NCBI GenBank assembly: GCA_031290075.1
Contig: JAITOG010000002.1
Span: forward strand, 1 to 5,154
Direction: 5' to 3'
DNA length: 5,154 nt
Origin: Holosporales bacterium
GTDB taxonomy: Bacteria; Pseudomonadota; Alphaproteobacteria; BNTO01
The notes under the pieces were generated by a model that was not told where the DNA came from, searched no databases, and saw only the letters and a program-made list of their open reading frames with translations. Shown piece after piece: positions 1 through 5,056 of this stretch (position 1 is its first letter; each line of letters starts with the position of its first letter). The position numbers and the translations under genes were made by a program.

Positions 1-116
1 ATAGTTAGCATAAAAACAACTTTATCAAAAAAATAAAAGGCTTGTTTTCTACTTTTTAAAAAAAATGATCCTTGTAAACAGGGATTTATAAGAGATATTT
101 TTATGCAGGGGTGTAA
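1..116. other. AT-rich left edge, no independent gene seen
   Basis: This stretch is rich in A and T runs and shows no convincing complete gene of its own. On the minus strand it holds the last 22 codons of the small open frame that starts inside the left repeat copy at 222 and stops at 49-51. On the plus strand a 21-codon frame starts with ATG at 103 and runs into the repeat, stopping at 166-168; it has no recognisable product. Because the right repeat copy runs to the last base of the window, it cannot be told whether part of 1-116 also belongs to the repeated element. Confidence 0.5.
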
Positions 117-222
117 GGTCGTCGTAGCTTCCGCTCTCTGGAATCTGCATCTCACCTGTTCGCAGTAATATTCTGACAATTTGGAAAACCCCTTTCGAAT
201 CCTTGAACATTAAATTATTCAT
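49..222 (-). CDS. Small hypothetical ORF (57 codons) starting inside the left repeat
   Basis: This frame opens with ATG at 220-222, begins MNNLMFKDSKG and stops at TAG 49-51. The first 35 codons lie in the repeat and are identical to the frame at 5049-5154; the last 22 lie outside the known match and are rich in Lys, Phe and Ile. I do not recognise the product. No Shine-Dalgarno sequence precedes the ATG. The repeat-encoded part contains a plausible amphipathic helix (GVFQIVRILLRTG), while the tail looks like translated AT-rich spacer. A likely reading is that the left copy is a truncated version of a longer gene present elsewhere, but a chance frame is quite possible since the other frames of the repeat are also fairly open. 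Confidence 0.25.
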   Translation of the reverse strand: MNNLMFKDSKGVFQIVRILLRTGEMQIPESGSYDDLTPLHKNISYKSLFTRIIFFKK

Positions 223-232
223 GAACAGGGTT
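117..232 (-). repeat. Left copy of 116-bp perfect inverted repeat
   Basis: Bases 117-232 are the exact reverse complement of 5039-5154; I compared them base by base and found no mismatch. The match stops at the inner side after 232 (the last two bases may match by chance). Its outer limit is unknown because the partner copy ends with the window. The repeat is richer in G and C than the surrounding spacer. It contains a short internal inverted pair, CCTGTTC (155-161) with GAACAGG (223-229). Read on the minus strand, it carries an ATG at 220-222 opening a frame that points away from the gene cluster. It could be the end of a mobile or dispersed element, or the start of a duplicated gene; no transposase is visible. 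Confidence 0.95.
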
Positions 233-274
233 TTTTTAAAAGCGCCGGGCGGTTGAGGCTTGAAGCATTAAAAT

Positions 275-955
275 TTAGCCGCGGATTTTCAGCTTTCCTA
301 ATAATTTTTGTGCTGCCTCTTTTTCTGCTTCTTTTTTAGAGTTTCCAGAACCAATTACTTTTCCAATTCCATCCACTTCAACTGATACTTTATATATTGG
401 CATATGATCAAGCCCTGCCTTTGCAACAACTTCATAAATTGGAAGAGTTTTCCACCTCGATTGAACTATTTCCTGTAATTCTGATTTTGGGTCATTTGGA
501 GGTAAAGCTTCTTTTTCTATATATGGGTTCCAATGTTTTTTCACAAATTTTTTACATGGGGATATTCCGCCATCTAAATACATAGCCCCAAGTATAGCTT
601 CCAAAGCATCACATAAAATACGCATTTCATCCAAATTTGTTTTAGATGCCGTATTCAAAAATTCTTTAAGGCAAATTTTCTCAGCAACAGCAGCACATGT
701 TTCAAAGCACACAAGTGATGTATACCTATGAGACAAAGCTCCTTCACTTTCCTTTTTAAATTTTTTATATAGCAATTCAGCAACAATTAAATTTAAAACC
801 CTATCTCCTAAAAATTCAAGACGATCAAACGCGCGGCATTTCTGTTCTTCCTCGCTTTTACTGGAAACACTTGAATGAACTAAGGCAAGCTCCAGAATTT
901 CTTCATCATCAAATTGATATCCTAAAAGCTCTTGAAAATCAAACAACAAAGACAT
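275..955 (-). CDS. rnc: Ribonuclease III
   Basis: This gene encodes the double-strand-specific endoribonuclease that processes ribosomal RNA precursors and structured mRNAs in the cytoplasm, working as a homodimer with Mg2+. From the ATG at 953-955 the protein has 226 residues, the normal family length. The catalytic RNase III domain spans about residues 5-130. It carries the signature RLEFLGD (metal ligands E47 and D51) and DALEAILGAMYLDGG (D116 and E119), so all four acidic residues are present. A double-stranded-RNA-binding domain follows at about 155-224, ending in the typical GSGNSKKEAEKEAAQ helix. A TTG three codons upstream (962-964) is an alternative start; ATG is preferred because neither site has a Shine-Dalgarno sequence and the family begins just before LGY. 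It lies downstream of the isomerase gene but behind a terminator, so it probably needs readthrough or its own promoter. No era gene follows in the window. Confidence 0.97.
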   Translation of the reverse strand: MSLLFDFQELLGYQFDDEEILELALVHSSVSSKSEEEQKCRAFDRLEFLGDRVLNLIVAELLYKKFKKESEGALSHRYTSLVCFETCAAVAEKICLKEFLNTASKTNLDEMRILCDALEAILGAMYLDGGISPCKKFVKKHWNPYIEKEALPPNDPKSELQEIVQSRWKTLPIYEVVAKAGLDHMPIYKVSVEVDGIGKVIGSGNSKKEAEKEAAQKLLGKLKIRG

Positions 956-975
956 ATTAATCAATAAAAATACTA

Positions 976-1003
976 TAAAAAATAGAGGAGCAAAGCTCCT
1001 CTA
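976..1003 (-). terminator. Rho-independent terminator of the isomerase gene
   Basis: A perfect 9-bp stem (983-991 paired with 995-1003, arms TAGAGGAGC and GCTCCTCTA) closes a 3-base loop. On the minus strand it is followed at once by six T residues (977-982). It starts 23 bases after the stop codon of the isomerase gene and sits about 28 bases before the rnc start codon. This geometry is that of a strong intrinsic terminator for leftward transcripts. There is no T tract after the hairpin on the plus strand, so it is one-directional. It should largely uncouple rnc from the upstream gene. Confidence 0.88.
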
Positions 1004-1025
1004 AAAAATTAAAAGTTTAAAAAAT

Positions 1026-3017
1026 TTAAAGCGCTATGTTAGCAGTGCCACCAAGTGCTTTTTCAAGATCTTTTTCGTTTAAACTTATTGAACTTCCATT
1101 AAAGTCAAATGCTTTAACTCCATCTTTTTTCATAAGGTCTAAAGTAACTTTAACCATATGATCAGGAATAAGACGCTGTTTTAGTTGTTCTTTTATTTGT
1201 GAAAATGGAGGAACTTCAGTTTTCCTTTTATCTTCAATTCTAACAACTAACATTTGCCCTCCAACAGAAATTAAAGTTGGAAGAAGTGTTGCTTTTGGAG
1301 CTTTTATTACAGCATTTGCCAATTCCGGAGAAATTGCCGTAATTTGTTCTTTTCTTAAATATCCCAAATCTCCTTTTTTCTCTTTAAACCGTGGATCTGA
1401 ACAATACTTTTCTAATACAGCATCAAAGTTTTCTCCAGCTTTTAACGCTTTAATAACCTCTTCTCCTTTTTCTTTAGATTCGACAGGAATAGCTTTTAAT
1501 CTGATTTCCAATCCATCTTTATCTACATCGGCAACAAATTTATTATAGCTCTCTTGCAGTACCTCATTAGTAATAAGTGCACTGGCTTCACTGGCTAAGA
1601 ATTTCTGAGATAATAAAGAATGAGCAGCTTCTTCAACTTTTTTAAGAGTTTCAGGATTATCAACAAAGCCATTTTCCTTTGTAACTAAACAAAGTACACG
1701 CTTATTTACACATTCTTCAACAGATAAAGTGAATACTTCCCAAGGAGACATTCCTCTAAACATTCCAGAATTATCTTTAATGAAGTCTGAAACTTCTGCA
1801 AAAGTTATAGAAATATCTTTTCCCATTTTAGCAACTACGGAACTATCCGTAATTTTATTAATAGATTCTTCTTTTTTTGATTCTTCTTCAACTGATTGCT
1901 TTCCTTCTTGTTTCAAACGAATTTCTTCCAATCTTTCATTAACACTCTTGCGCGGAATTGGCTTTCCTTCAGGGTCTAAACATACAACTCCATATTTTTT
2001 GTAAAGTTCTTCAATATGTTCTAAAGAGCCTTTTTTTATTAAAATTGCTTTAATTTGGTCTTTCACTTTTTCTAAAGTTTTTGGTTTAGATTGTCTTTTT
2101 TCCGTAATAAAAAGAACACTATATCCAGCGTTAGGAACTTCTATTGGCGCACTAACAAAGTGATTAACCTCCGTTTTCAAAATTATTTCAGAATCTTGAG
2201 GTGGTAATTGAGATTTTTTAAAGAACCCAAGAAAACCCTTTTTCTCCAAAGTTTTTTTATCAATCGTTTTTACTTGTTGCAATTCCTCAAAGGATTCACC
2301 AGCTTTTAATTTTGTAATAATTCCATCTGCTTCTACTTTTGTTTTAACTAATATGTGGCGAATACCAATTTCTTCTTCAGATTTAAAATTTTTTATCAAA
2401 TCATGGTATTGTTTTTCCATTGCTTCATCGGTTACAAATTTTGAAGCCTTTTCTTCAAGATAATATTGATGAATGATACTTTCCTTAATTGAATCCATTT
2501 GTTTTTTAACAGATTCTTTTTTATCAAACCCTTTTTCAATAGCAGTTTTATACGCTAGTTTCTCCTGAATCATTACAAACAGAACTAAATTATAAAGTTG
2601 TGTAAATGGAAGCTTTTGAATTTTTTCAGGCAAAAGCTGGATTCTCTTTAAAACTTCATCTTGAGAAATTATACTTCCACCTGTAAACACAGCAGCAACT
2701 TTGCCATCTTTGCTTTCTGTAGCTGCAGCCTTTTTTTCATCCCCTGTTTCCTTTTGCTCCCCAACATTAGTTGTAGCTGTAGAATCAGTTACTTCTGTTT
2801 TTTGCTTAGGCTCAGCTGATACTTCTTTCTCTTCTGCTTGTTTAGCATCTTCTCCAGACTTTTCGTTAGTTTTTAAACTTTCCTTATCTTTTTCTTTACC
2901 ACTACTATCTACCTCAACTTGAGCATTCGCTTCTTTTTTCTTTTTAGAAGAATCATCGCAACCAGTTTGAGCAAACAAAACCGCACACAATGCAAAAAGA
3001 ATTTTATAAAAACTCAT
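1026..3017 (-). CDS. Exported parvulin-type peptidyl-prolyl isomerase/chaperone, two tandem modules, probable lipoprotein
   Basis: The 663-residue product is likely a periplasmic folding factor of the PpiC/SurA/PrsA type. It starts with a signal sequence (hydrophobic residues 6-16) ending in AQTGC, so Cys20 is a candidate lipid anchor, though Gln at -3 is unusual. Residues 21-105 are a low-complexity Lys/Glu/Ser/Thr linker. Two copies of the same module follow: a SurA-like helical N domain (about 106-215 and 391-500) and a parvulin domain (about 216-309 and 503-598), separated by a charged linker (346-390). The first parvulin domain keeps RHILV (His221) but lacks the later conserved His and has a degenerate GGDLGWF region (KGFLGFF). 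The second keeps SDPRFKEKKGDLGYL but has RLKAI in place of RHILV. Catalysis is therefore doubtful and chaperone activity more likely. The gene has its own promoter and terminator. Single-module relatives are usually near 300 residues. The family call is firm; lipidation is inferred. Confidence 0.9.
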   Translation of the reverse strand: MSFYKILFALCAVLFAQTGCDDSSKKKKEANAQVEVDSSGKEKDKESLKTNEKSGEDAKQAEEKEVSAEPKQKTEVTDSTATTNVGEQKETGDEKKAAATESKDGKVAAVFTGGSIISQDEVLKRIQLLPEKIQKLPFTQLYNLVLFVMIQEKLAYKTAIEKGFDKKESVKKQMDSIKESIIHQYYLEEKASKFVTDEAMEKQYHDLIKNFKSEEEIGIRHILVKTKVEADGIITKLKAGESFEELQQVKTIDKKTLEKKGFLGFFKKSQLPPQDSEIILKTEVNHFVSAPIEVPNAGYSVLFITEKRQSKPKTLEKVKDQIKAILIKKGSLEHIEELYKKYGVVCLDPEGKPIPRKSVNERLEEIRLKQEGKQSVEEESKKEESINKITDSSVVAKMGKDISITFAEVSDFIKDNSGMFRGMSPWEVFTLSVEECVNKRVLCLVTKENGFVDNPETLKKVEEAAHSLLSQKFLASEASALITNEVLQESYNKFVADVDKDGLEIRLKAIPVESKEKGEEVIKALKAGENFDAVLEKYCSDPRFKEKKGDLGYLRKEQITAISPELANAVIKAPKATLLPTLISVGGQMLVVRIEDKRKTEVPPFSQIKEQLKQRLIPDHMVKVTLDLMKKDGVKAFDFNGSSISLNEKDLEKALGGTANIAL

Positions 3018-3049
3018 TATTAAATACCAAAATATGAATTACATATTAC

Positions 3050-3078
3050 AATATAAGACGTAATAGTATTAAATTCAA
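3050..3078 (-). promoter_or_regulatory. Sigma-70-like promoter of the isomerase gene
   Basis: On the minus strand a -35 box TTGAAT (3073-3078, four of six consensus bases) is separated by exactly 17 bp from a -10 box TATATT (3050-3055, five of six). Transcription would start near 3043, leaving a leader of about 26 bases before the ATG at 3015-3017. The leader contains no Shine-Dalgarno sequence. AT-rich DNA makes chance matches common, but the spacing and position directly upstream of a gene support the call. Confidence 0.6.
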
Positions 3079-3146
3079 GTTTCTGCTTATTTTTTTTTAT
3101 CTTTCGAAAAAATACGGTTGACTTTTTAAACCTTTACCACCCAACG

Positions 3147-3171
3147 CTTTTTAAAAAGCTCTTTTTAAAAA
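3147..3171. repeat. Tandem CTTTTTAAAAA repeats with 14-bp palindrome
   Basis: The 11-mer CTTTTTAAAAA occurs at 3147-3157 and again at 3161-3171; a shorter CTTTTTAAA copy lies at 3122-3130. The first full copy is the core of the perfect palindrome GCTTTTTAAAAAGC (3146-3159). It lies about 70 bp upstream of the isomerase -35 box. It could be a protein-binding or bent-DNA site, or simple AT-rich sequence drift; nothing decides between these. Confidence 0.5.
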
Positions 3172-3240
3172 CCTGAATTTTTGCCAAGGCGCTTAAAGCT
3201 GTACTAAATCATACAGAGAAGCCAGGATTTGAAGTTTCCA

Positions 3241-3333
3241 TATACTGGGGCCCCAAAGAATGCGGATTTTAATTGCTGCCAATCCTTGAAACCCAAGAAG
3301 TTTGAATCCGCAATTTTTGGGGATTTGGGTATA
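3241..3333. repeat. Long imperfect inverted repeat (hairpin) downstream of rnhB
   Basis: Bases 3251-3268 pair with 3305-3322 over 18 positions with 16 Watson-Crick pairs, one G-T pair (3258/3315) and one A-A mismatch (3260/3313). An outer TATAC (3241-3245) pairs with GTATA (3329-3333) across a small internal loop. The loop of the main stem is 36 bases. The palindrome TGGGGCCCCA (3246-3255) overlaps the left arm. Neither side is followed directly by a T tract, so it is not a classical intrinsic terminator. It may shape the 3' end of the mscS-rnhB transcript or be a palindromic dispersed element. Confidence 0.7.
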
Positions 3334-3370
3334 GTTTTAAATTAGGCAATTAAAAAATATTTTTTATTTT

Positions 3371-3988
3371 TTAAGAACAAGCAAAATACTTATTTTTAAT
3401 AGGTGCATAACTTTTTCTATGATGGCAGCATATTCCATACTCAAGAATTGCATGCCTGTGGGCTTTTGTTCCATAGCCAGAATTTTCATTCCACTTATAT
3501 TCTGGGAAATTGCGTGCAAGGTCGGTCATAATATTATCCCTTGAAACTTTTGCTATAATAGAAGCTGCAGCAATACTATAGCTTTTACTGTCACCTTTTA
3601 TTATTGGAATAGTTTTTATTTTGGCTCCACTTATTGCTTTATTTCCATCAACAATCACAATATCCGCTTTCATTCCTTCTAAAGCACGATTCATTGCTAA
3701 AAAAGTTGCATTTAAAATATTTAAAGAATCGATTTCCTCAACAGAAGCTATCCCGACATTAAATTTAATAAAATTTACAATTTTTAAGCGATTAAAGAAG
3801 ATTTCACGCATTTTTTTCGAAATTTTTTTAGAATCATCAATTCCTGCAAATTCCTCTAAAAAAAGGGTTTTGTTTAAAACAATAACACTTGCTGCAACAA
3901 CTGGTCCTGCCCAAGGGCCACGCCCAACTTCATCAACTCCTGCAACGCATTGTGGGGCAAAACTAAATTCATATTCAAATGATGGCAT
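3371..3988 (-). CDS. rnhB: Ribonuclease HII
   Basis: This gene encodes the type 2 RNase H that cuts the RNA strand of RNA-DNA hybrids and starts removal of single ribonucleotides misincorporated into DNA. The product has 205 residues, the usual length. AGVDEVGRG near the start gives the first two metal ligands D19 and E20 and the GRG loop (22-24) that reads the RNA-DNA junction. D114 lies in IVDGN and D133 in KGDSKSYSIAAASIIAKVSRD, completing the DEDD set. The SGYGT motif supplies the conserved Tyr172, and HHRKSYAPI near the C-terminus is typical of proteobacterial enzymes. Trp26 replaces the more common Leu in GPLAGP. The ATG start at 3986-3988 is well placed. It begins 11 bp after the channel gene on the same strand, with no promoter between, so the two are probably one operon. 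No Shine-Dalgarno sequence is seen. Confidence 0.97.
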   Translation of the reverse strand: MPSFEYEFSFAPQCVAGVDEVGRGPWAGPVVAASVIVLNKTLFLEEFAGIDDSKKISKKMREIFFNRLKIVNFIKFNVGIASVEEIDSLNILNATFLAMNRALEGMKADIVIVDGNKAISGAKIKTIPIIKGDSKSYSIAAASIIAKVSRDNIMTDLARNFPEYKWNENSGYGTKAHRHAILEYGICCHHRKSYAPIKNKYFACS

Positions 3989-3999
3989 TTTTGCAATAA

Positions 4000-4854
4000 C
4001 TAAAACAACATTCCAGCTTTCTGTAGTTTTTTTACCATAATTTTGTTGAATTCGCTTTCAAAAAAACTGTGTTTCCCAGGAGTAATTATAATTGAAACTT
4101 TTACCTCTATCCCTTTATTTTTTATATTTTTTATCTTCACAGATAAAGAATCTATTGTTTTTTCATGAATACATTCCTTATAAATATCGTTTTTCATCAT
4201 TTCCTGAAAAGTTTCATTAGAAAATTCTTCAAATTTTTTTATATCAGCATGCGGCACTAATCTAAATAATGGTTCTGCAGAAGAATAATCTAAAGAATAA
4301 TTTCGTATAGTGCTAATTTTAGAAAATGGAAATATTTCAATACTTCCGTCTTCATGCTGCATTTCTATTTGTCTAATATTTAATGACTTCACTACTCCGC
4401 AAGAACCATTAATTTTCACAAAGTTTCCCAGGGCGATTTTTCCTTCAATAAGTGTAAGAATTCCTCGAATAATATCAGTAAAAATATCTTTTGCTCCAAA
4501 GGAAATACATACGCTAAGTAAGCTTACAAAATAAACAATTGGACTAATTGTTACGCCAAATGTAGCTAAAAGAAGTGTTCCACCAAAAAGTAAAACTGAG
4601 AAACGTAAAAAAGATTCAACGGCTGGAATGAACATCATTAAAAAATGGTATGACGTATTGCTTATTTTTTTATTTTTTTTGCGATTTTCCGTTTTAAAAA
4701 GGAATTTTTGCTTAATTTTTTTAATACTGTGACAAATGATTAAACAGCCAATACATATAAAAAATGCGATAACCAATGAAACCCGATCAAAATTAGAAAA
4801 ATTAACAAAGTCAATAAATGACCCCGTTTGTTCGTGCGGTATTATTTCTAGCAT
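4000..4854 (-). CDS. MscS-family small-conductance mechanosensitive ion channel
   Basis: The 284-residue product is a probable inner-membrane channel that opens under membrane tension and releases solutes during osmotic downshift. A first membrane helix lies at about 24-43, followed by a very basic cytoplasmic stretch (44-64, many Lys/Arg). A second helix lies at about 80-100 and the pore-lining TM3 at about 103-130, containing ISFGAKDIFTDIIRGILTLIEG. The beta domain follows (about 139-190), with NFVKINGSCGVVKSLNIRQ and EIFPFSKI in place of the usual IPNxxI. A mixed alpha/beta C-terminal domain (about 195-284) completes the cytoplasmic cage. This is the short MscS architecture with no large N-terminal extension. 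The ATG at 4852-4854 is the only good start. A purine run AAGGAAG lies near 4873-4879, too far upstream to be a normal ribosome site. It is the first gene of a probable operon with rnhB. A weak -10-like TATATT lies at 4894-4899 without a clear -35. Confidence 0.9.
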   Translation of the reverse strand: MLEIIPHEQTGSFIDFVNFSNFDRVSLVIAFFICIGCLIICHSIKKIKQKFLFKTENRKKNKKISNTSYHFLMMFIPAVESFLRFSVLLFGGTLLLATFGVTISPIVYFVSLLSVCISFGAKDIFTDIIRGILTLIEGKIALGNFVKINGSCGVVKSLNIRQIEMQHEDGSIEIFPFSKISTIRNYSLDYSSAEPLFRLVPHADIKKFEEFSNETFQEMMKNDIYKECIHEKTIDSLSVKIKNIKNKGIEVKVSIIITPGKHSFFESEFNKIMVKKLQKAGMLF

Positions 4855-4981
4855 ATTTCAAAAAAGAAAAATCTTCCTTTAATTAAAGTCTAATATAGAT
4901 TAGCTTTATGTAAAATAATTTTTTCTATAGTTCGTGTTATTTGAGTTATGTTTAATATAAAAGAAAACTAGGATAAGGATA

Positions 4982-5056
4982 TTGGCGCTATTTTCGCCAT
5001 TTCGAAGATGGTTTGGGATATTAAATAATTTAGATAATAACCCTGTTCATGAATAA
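4982..5056 (+). pseudogene. Possible gene remnant running into the right repeat
   Basis: A plus-strand frame beginning at TTG 4982-4984 reads ALFSPFRRWFGILNNLDNN and stops at TAA 5054-5056, 16-18 bases inside the repeat. AAGG at 4975-4978 is a weak ribosome-binding match at short distance. The composition (hydrophobic and aromatic residues mixed with Arg) resembles protein more than random AT-rich spacer. It may be the start of a gene cut by insertion of the repeated element. At 24 codons it is too short to identify and could be chance. Confidence 0.2.
4983..5011. other. Two overlapping small hairpins upstream of the right repeat
   Basis: TGGCG (4983-4987) pairs with CGCCA (4995-4999) around a 7-base loop. 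CCATTT (4997-5002) pairs with AGATGG (5006-5011; one G-T pair) around the loop CGA. The two stems share 4997-4999 and so cannot form fully at once. Neither has a T tract. They lie in the 184-bp spacer between mscS and the right repeat. Their role is unknown and they may be chance. Confidence 0.35.

Larger units (their letters stand above)
3018..3370. other. 353-bp intergenic region: promoter, short tandem repeats, long hairpin
   Basis: The right-hand neighbour rnhB ends at 3371 and the isomerase starts at 3017, both on the minus strand. The gap holds the isomerase promoter (3050-3078), a 14-bp palindrome GCTTTTTAAAAAGC (3146-3159) within repeated CTTTTTAAAAA units, and an imperfect hairpin at 3241-3333. 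Part of it (about 3177-3272) is less AT-rich than the rest and contains a 31-codon plus-strand frame ending at TAA 3270-3272, including PGFEVSIYWGPKECGF. That frame has no standard start codon and may be a remnant of a lost gene or chance. No tRNA or other known RNA gene was recognised. Confidence 0.6.

Noticed and set aside
198..207. 10-mer AATCCTTGAA shared with 3281-3290
   Set aside because: A single 10-base match is expected by chance in AT-rich sequence of this size, and the flanks do not align.
240..261. Terminator for rnc (AAGC 240-243 with GCTT 258-261)
   Set aside because: The stem is only 4 bp plus a bulged pair, and only four T residues follow on the minus strand.
397..585. Plus-strand open frames lying opposite rnc, the isomerase, rnhB and mscS (for example 397-585, 1729-2004, 2701-2922, 3621-4040, 4310-4534)
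   Set aside because: They are antisense shadows of well-supported genes and have no recognisable domains.
3352..3365. AT-only palindrome AAAAAATATTTTTT just after the rnhB stop
   Set aside because: It has no G-C pairs and would be too weak for a terminator; it is expected in AT-rich spacer.
4894..4922. Promoter for mscS-rnhB based on TATATT at 4894-4899
   Set aside because: No acceptable -35 box lies 16-18 bp upstream; TTTACA is only 11 bp away.
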